Assembly: GCA_031401235.1 (NCBI GenBank)
Contig: JANNRJ010000028.1
Span: 5,089-69,088 of the forward strand
DNA: 64,000 nucleotides
From: UBA3006 sp031401235
GTDB taxonomy: Bacteria > Actinomycetota > Acidimicrobiia > Acidimicrobiales > Ilumatobacteraceae
Reading direction: 5' to 3'
Positions 16,894 to 25,769 of this stretch are shown here, one piece after another. Within the stretch, counting starts at the first letter, position 1. Each line of letters opens with the position of its first letter. Both the position numbers and the translations under genes were made by a program. The notes below the pieces were generated by a model. It made no database searches. It saw only the letters and a list, made by a program, of their open reading frames with translations, and was not told where the DNA came from.

Positions 16894-18089
16894 TCAGAAA
16901 CCGCCGTCGATTACTCGGGTTGTCTCCTGCCTCCCCACTAACGAGGCTCGCCCGAGTACACGGTTATATGGCCGCCGCCGACACTTTTTTAGCGGTTTCC
17001 CTGGCTGATTCTCTGTTTCTTTCGATAAGTCCGGATGCCGCGCGAAGCAAAGTACTGCTTTTTCTTGCTCTCAGTTTGGCGCCTTTTGCAATTCTCGCTC
17101 CGCTTGTTGGTCCGTACATAGATCGAATTCGAGGGGGGCGACGACTTACCGTATTCGTGGTTGGTCTCGCTCGAGCGCTCGTCGTGGTTCTGATGGTGGG
17201 CCGAATTGATTCGCTCCTGTTATTTCCTTTGGCGTTCATTTCTTTGGTGCTCTCCAAAATCTATGCGGTGTCACGATCGTCGCTAGTACCGACCCTTGTG
17301 CAAAGTGATGACGAGCTGGTAGCCGCCAATGGCAAACTTGGTCTTGTCACCGGGGTCGTCAGTTTTTTGGCAGTTGTTCCGGCCGGGTTGGCGCACCTCA
17401 TCGGTTCGGAAGTGTCGTTGATTGGTTCGGCAGTCCTGTTCGTTGCTGCCGCATGGATGGCATTAAAACTACCCAAACATGTGGCCGCGGTCAGTGGTCC
17501 AGTTCAGCGACTAGAGCTTGAAGAACTTCATCGACCACAAGTGATGTATGCGGCCCTGGCAATGATGCTGTTGCGGGGTGCGGTGGGATTCATGTTCTTT
17601 CATTTGGCATTTTGGTTGCGTGATCAAAGTGCGGGAACAGCATGGTTTGCCCTTGCTTTGGGGCTGGCTTCGCTGGCAACAATGCTTGCCAATGGAATTG
17701 CTCCGTTTCTTCGGCGGCGCGTACCCGAGCAGGTGATGCTCGGGGTGACGCTTGTAACTCTGGCTGTAGTCGGAATAATTACTGGCTACAAGGGTGGGAT
17801 AACCGCAGGTATTGTCCTGTCGGCGACCGTTAACGGAGTAGCCGCTATTGGTCGACTTTCGTTTGAAGCAATAGTTCAGGCAAGTGCCCCAGACGCGAAT
17901 CGCGCTCGGGCATTTGTGCAATTCGAAACACGCAATCAATTGGCCTGGGTGTTTGGTGGACTCATCGCCGTCGTTTTTGCTCCACCTGGCGCGGTCGGTT
18001 TTGCGCTTGTGGGAGTTACTGGATTAGTGGGTAGCGCATACTTTGTGATGCGTACGCGGCTATTGAATTTCAAGACGCGCGAGCCATAG
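16890..18089 (+). CDS. Major facilitator superfamily transporter
   Basis: A 399-residue membrane protein with about 10-12 hydrophobic helices. It has an MFS-like inter-helix loop (GPYIDRIRGGRR) after the second or third helix and a second half beginning ALAMMLLRGAVGFMF. The start is TTG 16890, overlapping the regX3 stop as TTGA, so it is translationally coupled to the regulator. The substrate is unknown. Because it follows regX3, phosphate-dependent expression is possible, but nothing in the protein indicates phosphate transport. It converges on the DUF2342 gene with a 30-base overlap. Confidence 0.75.
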   Translation: MIRNRRRLLGLSPASPLTRLARVHGYMAAADTFLAVSLADSLFLSISPDAARSKVLLFLALSLAPFAILAPLVGPYIDRIRGGRRLTVFVVGLARALVVVLMVGRIDSLLLFPLAFISLVLSKIYAVSRSSLVPTLVQSDDELVAANGKLGLVTGVVSFLAVVPAGLAHLIGSEVSLIGSAVLFVAAAWMALKLPKHVAAVSGPVQRLELEELHRPQVMYAALAMMLLRGAVGFMFFHLAFWLRDQSAGTAWFALALGLASLATMLANGIAPFLRRRVPEQVMLGVTLVTLAVVGIITGYKGGITAGIVLSATVNGVAAIGRLSFEAIVQASAPDANRARAFVQFETRNQLAWVFGGLIAVVFAPPGAVGFALVGVTGLVGSAYFVMRTRLLNFKTREP

Positions 18090-19247
18090 TCCTGGCGCAT
18101 CCAATTCACTAGGGGTTGGCAAGTTACCTGGAGCGCTAAAGAGTTGGGCGATACCGTCGTTTCCCGATCGCTCGACGACCCCATCTATAAAGGTGCGACC
18201 TCGCTCAATTTGTTGCCGAGTGAGACGCAAACCAAGTAACTGTTCCAGAAACACGTCATTGGACCCAGATTCGACGCGTCGTCGCCGTACGGCTTCAGCA
18301 ATCTGAGTACCACCGCCAAGTACTCGAGATGCGACCGCATCAACAGAGTGGTCGATGAAGCCGATGATCGCGGCAACCATTGCATCCAGGGTTGGGGAAA
18401 GTGCTTCTTGTTCCGAGGAACGTACCGCACCAAGAATGAGCGATGGGTCGCTGAGAAACTTTTGCAGCATTGCCATTGGATCACTACTGGTGACTTCGAT
18501 TCCTGTCATTCGTTCAAACATTGCGGTTGGGTTTGGTCGGAACCCTGCAACATAGCGTCGAACGGTAGTTGAAATAGTTTCACGGACATGATTTACGCCG
18601 AGAACAGCGTGCGCGGTGAGTTCTTGGATGAGTACCCACATCCGCACGTCATCGATTGGAATGCTCCAATCGGTGGCAAATGAATTGATGTTCGACGGCA
18701 CCAATAACAACTGATTAGCCGGGTCGCGCGGAAGTGGAATGTCGTATTGCCCGAAGGCATGATGCGACATCGTGCCGACCATTGATCCGACCGACATTCC
18801 CATCATTGCCGGGGCCATCATTTTGGCTAGACCAGCCATCATCGCTGCCATTGAATCTTCAGACTCAAGTTCAGATGAGTCCTTGGAGATGACATCGACA
18901 CCACTAAGCGATGAAGCAAGGGTTGTGAAAAGTGGCTTGTACGCCTCAAGAGTGTGGTGGCACCAAATGCTCTTGTTCACCACTAATAATGTGCGCGGAT
19001 GATCTGTGGGGTTTGTCGAAAGTCCGGTATGGATTTCGACGTGCAATTGAGCGATTGGTGCCAGTGTTTCGAGAATTATGCGGTCGGCAGGATCCACGTT
19101 TGCTTCGGCGGTATTGCCATTTAGGGCCGTTGTCATCGCGATTTGACGGGCGACATCCCATTGCAGTGGACCTTGCGAGGAAATCGCCTTCATCATGTCG
19201 CCAAAGAACGGCAGGCCAGCGAAGGCGTTTTCGTCAGGGTCACTCAT
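18060..19247 (-). CDS. DUF2342 family protein (zincin-like, canonical HExxH absent)
   Basis: A 395-residue member of the actinobacterial DUF2342 family, usually annotated as zinc-dependent metalloprotease or F420-associated hydrolase. Supporting segments are FGDMMKAISSQGPLQWDVARQ at the N-terminus, the Gly/Met-rich MAPAMMGMSVGSMVGTMSH region and LLVPSNINSFATDWSI. Where a zincin would show HExxH, this protein reads WVLIQELTAHAVLG, so zinc-protease activity is doubtful. It overlaps the membrane-anchored gene upstream by eight bases, so the two are co-expressed. Function unknown. Confidence 0.72.
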   Translation of the reverse strand: MSDPDENAFAGLPFFGDMMKAISSQGPLQWDVARQIAMTTALNGNTAEANVDPADRIILETLAPIAQLHVEIHTGLSTNPTDHPRTLLVVNKSIWCHHTLEAYKPLFTTLASSLSGVDVISKDSSELESEDSMAAMMAGLAKMMAPAMMGMSVGSMVGTMSHHAFGQYDIPLPRDPANQLLLVPSNINSFATDWSIPIDDVRMWVLIQELTAHAVLGVNHVRETISTTVRRYVAGFRPNPTAMFERMTGIEVTSSDPMAMLQKFLSDPSLILGAVRSSEQEALSPTLDAMVAAIIGFIDHSVDAVASRVLGGGTQIAEAVRRRRVESGSNDVFLEQLLGLRLTRQQIERGRTFIDGVVERSGNDGIAQLFSAPGNLPTPSELDAPGLWLARLEIQ

Positions 19248-20076
19248 CAGACGATGTTATGCCGACTTGCGACAAAATATTTTCGAGCATGACCATCGGA
19301 ATAACCCATTGGGCTCCGTTTACGTACACACACCAACCAATTGCCGCGCCTTGCTCATCTACTGCGAGGCCACTCAACTTTGAACCTGAAGGCGAGTCAA
19401 CCGGCCAAAGTTGCTTGGCTTGCGCGAGGTCCTTGGTAGAGAGACCAATTATTGCGGCGGTGACATCGCGATCGACGATCCACACCAATTCGCCGTGAGC
19501 GATCTTTGCTTCCACCGTCGTGACCGGACTTTTCGACATAGTTTCGGTCGCATAAATTGGCTCAAAGTTCAATCTACGTAGCCAAGCGATTCCAAATTTC
19601 TGGTCGATCGCCACTACTTGAGATACGTAACTTTGTCCGTCGGCATCAACAATGTTGACTATCAGATTCTCCGTCAAATCATTTGCGGAACTTAGAAAAA
19701 ATCCGGCTTGTGGCATAGCGAGGACCGGTTGCGATGAGTTGCTCAAATGCGGGATCACACTTCTCAGATCGTCGATCGACGTGGACCCAGCAGTCATCTG
19801 ATACGCAGACTTATCTTGGTCGATGTACGCTCCGCGGGTCTGAATTTCTACCGCAGGCGAACGAGGAGTTACCACTCCCAACAAAACGAGAGAAATCACA
19901 ACGCTGACACATGCCGACCCAATGGCGACAAGACGGAATTCACGATGAACCGGTGGGGCGGTGATTCGCGGGGCGAATTGATCTCGCAACTCGCTGGGAT
20001 GCCTCCACTGGCGCTCATAAGGAGGAATTGGTGCAACAAAGTTAATCTGGTCATCATCAAAGTCGTCAGGTGACAT
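19240..20076 (-). CDS. Membrane-anchored protein, possible degenerate HtrA-like domain
   Basis: A cytosolic acidic head contains PPYERQWRHPSEL, a motif common before the single helix of actinobacterial HtrA-like membrane proteases. It is followed by one membrane helix (LVAIGSACVSVVISLVLLGVV) and an extracytoplasmic domain of about 190 residues. That domain has trypsin-like strand patterns (GIAWLRR, GELVWIVD, LSGLAVDEQGAAIGWCVY), but no convincing GDSGGP Ser or His-Asp pair. It may therefore be a non-catalytic relative. A GTG at 20160 is possible. ATG 20076 is chosen because it leaves room for promoters toward the divergent moaE. Confidence 0.65.
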   Translation of the reverse strand: MSPDDFDDDQINFVAPIPPYERQWRHPSELRDQFAPRITAPPVHREFRLVAIGSACVSVVISLVLLGVVTPRSPAVEIQTRGAYIDQDKSAYQMTAGSTSIDDLRSVIPHLSNSSQPVLAMPQAGFFLSSANDLTENLIVNIVDADGQSYVSQVVAIDQKFGIAWLRRLNFEPIYATETMSKSPVTTVEAKIAHGELVWIVDRDVTAAIIGLSTKDLAQAKQLWPVDSPSGSKLSGLAVDEQGAAIGWCVYVNGAQWVIPMVMLENILSQVGITSSDE

Positions 20077-20161
20077 CGGAGTTGAATCACCATTCACACG
20101 ATGCAGATTACTCACCCTTGGTTTTCTATGGGTGTCGCCTACCTCAGGTACGCTGAACACG

Positions 20162-20668
20162 ATGGGTCATTCGCTGAAAGTTGATGATGGCGATACTTGG
20201 CTTGAGCTAACGGAATCGCCGCTGGATGTTGGTGTCGCATATGACTGGGCTGTTATTCCAAGATGCGGAGCGATTGTGGTGTTTTCCGGAACCGTTCGCG
20301 ACCATAGCGAGGGTCGCGATGGCGTAACGGCACTCGAATATGAGTCATTCGACACAGAAGTGCTGAGGAAATTCGCTGAAATTGCGGCACAGATGCGACA
20401 GCTATGGACGGGGCTGGGACGAATCGCTCTCATTCATCGACTCGGGATGCTCCACCTTGGCGAATCATCAGTTTTAGTTGTCGTATCTTCACCACATCGA
20501 CCCGAAGCCTTTGCTGCGGCGCAATTCGGTATCGATGTGCTTAAGGCGTCGGTGCCGATCTGGAAGCGGGAAAAGTGGGCTACTGGAAATGATTGGGCCA
20601 TCAACAGTCACGCAATTGTTGACATCAAGGATATTCAAACACTTGTTCAAGAAGGTACGCCGACATGA
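20162..20668 (+). CDS. moaE: Molybdopterin synthase catalytic subunit MoaE
   Basis: MoaE transfers sulfur from thiocarboxylated MoaD to precursor Z to make molybdopterin. The family core is clear: GAIVVFSGTVRDHSEG, then ALEYESF, IHRLGMLHLGESSVLVVVSSPHR, and the active-site Lys segment PIWKREKW. Length about 168 is normal. ATG 20162 is used, because the GTG at 20132 would run into the divergent gene. No moaD or other moa gene is nearby. It overlaps the following small gene as ATGA. Confidence 0.92.
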   Translation: MGHSLKVDDGDTWLELTESPLDVGVAYDWAVIPRCGAIVVFSGTVRDHSEGRDGVTALEYESFDTEVLRKFAEIAAQMRQLWTGLGRIALIHRLGMLHLGESSVLVVVSSPHRPEAFAAAQFGIDVLKASVPIWKREKWATGNDWAINSHAIVDIKDIQTLVQEGTPT

Positions 20669-20892
20669 CCGGCGTTCTCATTGCCCTGTCGAGTCTTTCG
20701 CTACTATTCGCCACGATCTCGGCGTTAAGTGGACTCACCCTGGCGATAATTCTCGTTCGCAACTCTCGACGGGCAAATAGCAATAGCGGAATGGTCTCAT
20801 TTAATCGACACTTAGATGCACTATCCGATGATTCTCGAGCACATTTACGACAACAATTAATTGATGCTCAACAGCGTCAGCGACGGAAGTAG
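20665..20892 (+). CDS. Small single-helix membrane protein, unknown
   Basis: A 75-residue protein with one long hydrophobic N-terminal helix (about residues 3-31) followed by a basic linker (RNSRRANS) and a charged helical tail ending QQRQRRK. I do not recognise the family. It overlaps moaE by four bases (ATGA) and lies seven bases before mreB, so it is translated as part of this unit. Given the position it could be a membrane partner of MreB, which is inference only. Confidence 0.65.
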   Translation: MTGVLIALSSLSLLFATISALSGLTLAIILVRNSRRANSNSGMVSFNRHLDALSDDSRAHLRQQLIDAQQRQRRK

Positions 20893-20898
20893 GCCAGC

Positions 20899-21903
20899 AT
20901 GGCTCGTGACCTAGCGATCGATCTTGGCACGGCCAACACCTTGGTGTATATGCAAGGTCGGGGAATTGTCATCAATGAGCCATCGGTGATTGCGGTGAAC
21001 CGTCGTACCGGGGAAGTTCTTGCTACTGGACAAGAAGCGTGGGAGATGATCGGTCGGACACCTGGTTATATCGTCGCTGTGCGCCCACTACGGGGCGGAG
21101 CCATCACTGACTTTGAAATTACGGAAAAGATGATTCGATTGTTGCTGCAGCGAGCCGGTGTGTCGCGTTTCTCCCGTCCAAAGGTTCTCATTTGTGTTCC
21201 GTCAGCGATCACCGAAGTAGAGCGTCGTGCAGTCACCGATGCTACCCGTCGAGCCGGAGCGGCCGACGCCCAACTTTTGGAGCAACCAATGGCGGCTGCC
21301 ATTGGCGCCGATCTGGCGATTAATGAACCGGTTGGCAATATGGTCATTGACATTGGCGGTGGCACCACAGAAACTGCAGTCATCAGTCTTGGCGGGATTG
21401 TTGCGTTGGAAGCAGTTCGCGTCGGAAGTTTTGATATTGATGCCGCAATACAAACCCATGTGCGAAAAGAGCATGGTCTTGCCATTGGCGAGCGAACTGC
21501 CGAAGAAATCAAGATCAGCATTGGTAGTGCGATTGCGACTCCAGAGGACCGAGATGCGGAAGTGCGCGGTCGTGACCTAGTCACTGGATTGCCAAAGACG
21601 GTGGTTCTCACCTCTCTGGAAATACGCGGAGCCATTGAAGAAGTTGTCAAACAAATGATCGACTCGGTCGTGCGTTGTCTTGCCAGTGCTCCACCCGAAC
21701 TTTCTCAGGATTTTCTTACTCGCGGCATGTACCTAGTGGGCGGTGGTGCACTGCTACGCGGTTTTGCACAACGCATCGAACGCGACACCCAAGTGCCGGT
21801 AAACATGTCGGACCAACCGTTGGAAGCAGTCGTGCTTGGGGCCGGTCATTGCGTTGAGAACTTCGGTGCACTGCGCGGAATGTTCATGGAATCGCGGCGC
21901 TGA
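20899..21903 (+). CDS. mreB: Rod-shape actin homologue MreB
   Basis: Bacterial actin of the MreB/Mbl group. The N-terminal phosphate loop DLGTANTLVYM, the GIVINEPSVIAV strand, the second phosphate loop VIDIGGGTTETAVISLGG and the adenosine segment GMYLVGGGALLRG are all present. Length 334 is standard. It would polymerise under the membrane to direct wall synthesis or positioning. It lacks the usual mreC/mreD neighbours and instead follows moaE and a small membrane protein. Actinobacteria that grow at the poles often lack MreB. Confidence 0.95.
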   Translation: MARDLAIDLGTANTLVYMQGRGIVINEPSVIAVNRRTGEVLATGQEAWEMIGRTPGYIVAVRPLRGGAITDFEITEKMIRLLLQRAGVSRFSRPKVLICVPSAITEVERRAVTDATRRAGAADAQLLEQPMAAAIGADLAINEPVGNMVIDIGGGTTETAVISLGGIVALEAVRVGSFDIDAAIQTHVRKEHGLAIGERTAEEIKISIGSAIATPEDRDAEVRGRDLVTGLPKTVVLTSLEIRGAIEEVVKQMIDSVVRCLASAPPELSQDFLTRGMYLVGGGALLRGFAQRIERDTQVPVNMSDQPLEAVVLGAGHCVENFGALRGMFMESRR

Positions 21904-21918
21904 GAGTCATTTTGATCG

Positions 21919-22803
21919 TCAGTGCGTGGCACGAATCAAACCTTCCTGGACGACGGTGATAACCAATTCACCCTGTCGAGTAAAAATTGAACCACTTGCC
22001 AAGCCGCGGGCGTTGGATGTTGAGATTGAGGCCTGGTCATAGAGCATCCACTCATCGGCTCGGAACGGTCGATGAAACCACATTGCGTGGTCGATACTTG
22101 CCATTTGCAGTCCACCATCTGACCACGAAATTCCATGAGGAAGAAGAGTCGTGTCTAGCAGTGTCATGTCGCTTGCATAAGTGACTATGCAAGCGTGCAA
22201 TACCTCATCGTCGGGCAATGATCCGTCGGCCCGCAACCACACTCGTTGACCAAGTTGCCGATTTCCACCGCGGGAAAACGGATCATTGTCGACATAACGT
22301 AGATCGATTGGTCGAGGTCGGTCGTACCACTCCCCAAGCTTTTCTTTGTGAGGAGCCATCCGCGTCGTGAAATCCGGTAGCAACTCAGGTTGAGTTATGT
22401 CGGCGGGCATCACTATCTGGTGCTCAAGTCCATTTTCCCGATTCTGGAAGCTTGCCTGCAGGTTGAAGATCACTTTGCCATGTTGAATCGCCACCACGCG
22501 TCGTGTCGAGAAACTTCGCCCATCACGAATGCGGTCAACCTCATAGAGAATTGGCACGCCGGGGTCGCCCGGTCGCAAAAAATAGGCGTGCAAGGAATGG
22601 ACATGTCGGCCCGGTTCATCAATAGTTCGTGAAGCCGCAACCAAGGCTTGTCCTGCAACTTGACCACCGAACACTCGCTGACGATTTTCGTCAGGCGACC
22701 GACCACGAAAAATGTTTTGCTCGATTGGTTCAAGATCCAGCAAATTGACGAGATCGCTAAGCGCAGTCGCCGGTGCCGATTCCGGTGTTTGTATTCGAAC
22801 CAT
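21919..22803 (-). CDS. tesB: Acyl-CoA thioesterase II (TesB)
   Basis: Double-hotdog thioesterase that hydrolyses acyl-CoA to free fatty acid and CoA. The N-terminal hotdog shows RVFGGQVAGQALVAAS and HSLHAYFLRPGDP, the latter a TesB hallmark, plus RDGRSFSTRRVVAIQ. The second hotdog contains SDMTLLDTTLLPHG and ASIDHAMWFHRPFR. The start is ATG 22803 (MVRIQTPES), because the upstream extension is low quality and overlaps the divergent beta-glucosidase. About 294 residues, normal for the family. Confidence 0.92.
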   Translation of the reverse strand: MVRIQTPESAPATALSDLVNLLDLEPIEQNIFRGRSPDENRQRVFGGQVAGQALVAASRTIDEPGRHVHSLHAYFLRPGDPGVPILYEVDRIRDGRSFSTRRVVAIQHGKVIFNLQASFQNRENGLEHQIVMPADITQPELLPDFTTRMAPHKEKLGEWYDRPRPIDLRYVDNDPFSRGGNRQLGQRVWLRADGSLPDDEVLHACIVTYASDMTLLDTTLLPHGISWSDGGLQMASIDHAMWFHRPFRADEWMLYDQASISTSNARGLASGSIFTRQGELVITVVQEGLIRATH

Positions 22804-22858
22804 AGTTCCATGTTGCCAGTAAATGCTGGGTGCAGTGTGTGCGCTACGGTAATTTTCT

Positions 22859-24082
22859 GTGAACTCCCCAATACACGCCGATACTTTGGCAAAATTTCCG
22901 CACGGGTTCACCTGGGGTACGGCTACGGCCGCCCACCAAGTTGAAGGCGGCAATTGGAACAACGACTGGTGGGATTGGGAACATCGGCCGGGTACACCAT
23001 GCATTGAGCCCAGTGGCGACGCGTGCGATCACTTCAATCGGTATCCGCAGGACATTGCGATGTTGGCGTCACTTGGTTTCGACAACTATCGATTCAGCGT
23101 GGAATGGAGCCGAGTTGAACCGGAAGAAGGAGAATTTTCGATTAATGCGCTCGATCATTATCGACGCATGGTGGAGTCGTGCCGTGAACATGGGATAACA
23201 CCGGTAGTCACACTGCATCATTTTACGACACCGCGCTGGGTCGCCCAGTCCGGTGGGTGGCTTAACGACACCACTGCCGATTTGTTCGCTCGTTATTGCC
23301 AACGGGTTGCCACCCATCTGGGAAGAGATGTTGGACGTTGGTGCACGATCAACGAGCCCAACATGGTCTCCACTATCGGATATTTGCTCGCTGGTTTTCC
23401 ACCGGGTAAATCTGACCGAACAATGCGAGCCAAATGCAACGAGGTATTTGTCTTGGCTCACAAAAAAGCGCGCCAGGCCGTGAAAAGTGTTTCGTCGGCT
23501 CCTCTTGGTCTCACCTTGGCAATGCAAGAATTTCTCATTGATGCGCCGGAAAACGAGCGCGTTCAGGCCGAAACCAAGCGAGATTCCGCGTGGGCAGGAC
23601 TTGAAGATCCATTTTTTGAAGCGGCCAGAGGAGATGACTTTTTTGGTGTTCAAACGTACACCAGACAGTATTTCGGTTCTCTTGGTCGCGTAAAGCCATC
23701 GACTGATACTCGAGTCACGATGATGGGGTACGAGTTTTGCCCCGAGTCTCTGGAGGGCTGCATTCGTCGAGCATGGGAGCACACTGGACATGTCCCGATA
23801 CTTGTCACCGAAAACGGAATTGCCACCACCAATGACCATGAGCGAATTGAATATGTTCACCACGCTTTAGAGGGTGTTTTGCGTTGCTTAAGTGATGGAA
23901 TTGATGTGCGTGGCTATACATACTGGAGCTTGCTCGACAACTTTGAATGGGTCTATGGATACAAACCAACGTTTGGTCTCATTGCTGTAGATCGATCAAC
24001 GCAACAACGAATGCCAAAGCCGAGTGCCAGCTGGCTTGGTAAAGTTGCGCGGGCCAATGCCCTGCTGCCAATGGTTCAGTGA
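22859..24082 (+). CDS. Family 1 glycoside hydrolase (beta-glucosidase)
   Basis: GH1 retaining beta-glycosidase with a TIM barrel. The start FPHGFTWGTATAAHQVEGG is the family N-terminal signature. The acid/base is Glu166 (TINEPN) and the nucleophile Glu318 (VTENG). The aglycone Trp segment YTYWSLLDNFEWVYGY is present. Length 407 is on the short side but complete. No secretion signal is visible, so it acts on imported glucosides inside the cell. The start is GTG 22859. The methyltransferase gene overlaps its stop. Confidence 0.93.
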   Translation: MNSPIHADTLAKFPHGFTWGTATAAHQVEGGNWNNDWWDWEHRPGTPCIEPSGDACDHFNRYPQDIAMLASLGFDNYRFSVEWSRVEPEEGEFSINALDHYRRMVESCREHGITPVVTLHHFTTPRWVAQSGGWLNDTTADLFARYCQRVATHLGRDVGRWCTINEPNMVSTIGYLLAGFPPGKSDRTMRAKCNEVFVLAHKKARQAVKSVSSAPLGLTLAMQEFLIDAPENERVQAETKRDSAWAGLEDPFFEAARGDDFFGVQTYTRQYFGSLGRVKPSTDTRVTMMGYEFCPESLEGCIRRAWEHTGHVPILVTENGIATTNDHERIEYVHHALEGVLRCLSDGIDVRGYTYWSLLDNFEWVYGYKPTFGLIAVDRSTQQRMPKPSASWLGKVARANALLPMVQ

Positions 24083-24723
24083 TGAGTCTTGAGCCCGCTC
24101 TTCGCGCAATCGCAATTGCCACCAAAGGCTTCATGCCCGGTGAAGAAGGCGATGCATTATTTGACGCCGCGTGCGCCGGTGGAACGACACCGCCCGGTCA
24201 AGTTTTTGTCGAAGTTGGCTCCTATTGCGGACGATCAACTGTGTGGTTGGGTGCTGCGGCGCGAATCGCTGGCACGACCCTGTTCGCCGTCGATCATCAC
24301 GGAGGCTCGGAAGAGAATCAGGTCGGTTGGGAATGGCACGATCCGACACTTATTGACGACACGACCAAGCGCATCAACACACTTCCATTTTTTGAACACA
24401 CCATCGCCAGTTGTGGACTAGGTGATGTAGTGCAAGCCATTGTTGGAGTTTCGTCATCGGTCGCATCAACTTGGTCAAGACCGATCGCATTTCTGTTCAT
24501 AGACGGCGGACATGGAACCGATATCGCCCGTAACGATTATGAGTCGTGGACTCCACACGTGGTAGTCGGTGGATGGTTGGCAATTCACGATGTGTTTAGC
24601 GATCCAAAATTTGGCGGACAAGCACCCTTTGAGCAGATCTACGTACCTGCCATTCGTAGCGGTAAATTTGTTGAAATATCCGCAACTGGTTCGTTACGAA
24701 TTTTGCAACGAACTAGTCGATAA
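24082..24723 (+). CDS. Class I SAM-dependent methyltransferase
   Basis: A 213-residue protein with a Rossmann methyltransferase fold of the Methyltransf_24 kind. Motif I-like QVFVEVGSYCGRSTVWLG, then TLFAVDHHGG, and a post-motif FLFIDGGHG support this. The last Asp-Gly-Gly-His is typical of cephalosporin-hydroxylase-like and sugar-O-methyltransferases. The substrate is unknown. Its ATG overlaps the beta-glucosidase TGA, so the two are coupled. Its 3' end overlaps the converging barrel protein by 11 bases. It may belong to the same glycan-modifying cluster as the genes that follow. Confidence 0.78.
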   Translation: MSLEPALRAIAIATKGFMPGEEGDALFDAACAGGTTPPGQVFVEVGSYCGRSTVWLGAAARIAGTTLFAVDHHGGSEENQVGWEWHDPTLIDDTTKRINTLPFFEHTIASCGLGDVVQAIVGVSSSVASTWSRPIAFLFIDGGHGTDIARNDYESWTPHVVVGGWLAIHDVFSDPKFGGQAPFEQIYVPAIRSGKFVEISATGSLRILQRTSR

Positions 24724-25768
24724 CTTCCGGTGTGAGAAACAGATGGCTAGTTGCCGTTGCCCCAGCAATAGCATCCGCGGCAATGATCACTGCCGCACCT
24801 GTGTAGGCACTGCGTTCATCGGCAGGAAAGATAATTTTATCTGGATAGACGATTCCGGTGTAGTACGAACCATCTTCGCTGCGGTGAGGGCGAGTCCATG
24901 AGAGAAGTTCTCGCGCGGTATCGATATCGCCGATAGCGACGTGAGCCACTGCGCACTCTGCAGTTTCGGCGGCCGTTACCCAGCGTTCATCGCTCACGCA
25001 GCGGACCCCTCGACCATCAATCACAAATTCGTCCCACCGTGCGGCCAGACGATCCTTGGCCTCGGCTCCAGTGAGTGCACCGGTAAGGACGGGGTAATAC
25101 CAGTCCATTGCCCAACGATGTTTTGGCTCAAATGCGTTCTGATCGGTGCGAATGACATGGTCGATCACATCAGCGGCCGTTCGCCATTCTGGTTGCGGGT
25201 CGCCGATCACGGCGCCTAAGTTTGCAGCGCACTGCAAGGCATGGCGAATTGATGATGACCCGGTGAGGAGGGCATAGTCCCAAGGTTTGCTTTCAACTTC
25301 TCGCGCCCACAAAATAGTTCCATCTGGGCGGCGCATGTTTAGTACCCAGTTGATTGCGCGTTTTACTGTCGGCCACATATGGCCAACAAACTCAATGTCG
25401 TTACTCAATAGCCAATGATGCCAAATTCCTGCCCCGATGTAGGCACATACGTTGGTGTCAAGTTTGCAATCTTCGATTGAGCCATCGGGTCGGTAATAAT
25501 TGAACCAACTTCCATCACGACGTTGCTGATCGACCAACCACTGATAGGCCCGTTGGGCATTGTCGTGCAAGCCCATGATGTCGAGAGCCATCGCCGTTTC
25601 GACATGATTCCACGGATCGCAGTGTCCATGTGAAAACCACGGGATCATTCCGTTGGCGAGTTGTAGTGTCGCGATTGATTTCGCTGTTTGCGTCAGTTCA
25701 TCGTGGGAGACGATCCCGGCGAGTCGGTCGTCGAAACTGAATTCATTGGACTGCGGTTCAGCCGACAT
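24713..25768 (-). CDS. (alpha/alpha)6-barrel protein, six-hairpin glycosidase/prenyltransferase-like
   Basis: A 351-residue helical-repeat protein. Repeated helices with Trp/Asp-rich loops (MIPWFSHGHCDPWNHVETAMAL, QQRRDGSWFNYYRPDG, NMRRPDGTILWA) are the pattern of (alpha/alpha)6 or toroid folds. Databases often label such actinobacterial proteins prenyltransferase, but they also resemble six-hairpin glycosidases. I see no terpene-cyclase DXDD motif. It is the last gene of a unit with a methyltransferase and a glycosyltransferase, so a role in sugar-polymer assembly or trimming is more likely. Confidence 0.62.
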   Translation of the reverse strand: MSAEPQSNEFSFDDRLAGIVSHDELTQTAKSIATLQLANGMIPWFSHGHCDPWNHVETAMALDIMGLHDNAQRAYQWLVDQQRRDGSWFNYYRPDGSIEDCKLDTNVCAYIGAGIWHHWLLSNDIEFVGHMWPTVKRAINWVLNMRRPDGTILWAREVESKPWDYALLTGSSSIRHALQCAANLGAVIGDPQPEWRTAADVIDHVIRTDQNAFEPKHRWAMDWYYPVLTGALTGAEAKDRLAARWDEFVIDGRGVRCVSDERWVTAAETAECAVAHVAIGDIDTARELLSWTRPHRSEDGSYYTGIVYPDKIIFPADERSAYTGAAVIIAADAIAGATATSHLFLTPEVID

Positions 25769-25769
25769 C

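Noticed and set aside
22804..23004. N-terminal extension of tesB
   Set aside because: It overlaps the divergent GH1 gene and shows no thioesterase homology.
23069..23863. A 264-codon minus-strand frame opposite the beta-glucosidase
   Set aside because: The GH1 protein has a full set of catalytic motifs; the antisense frame has none.
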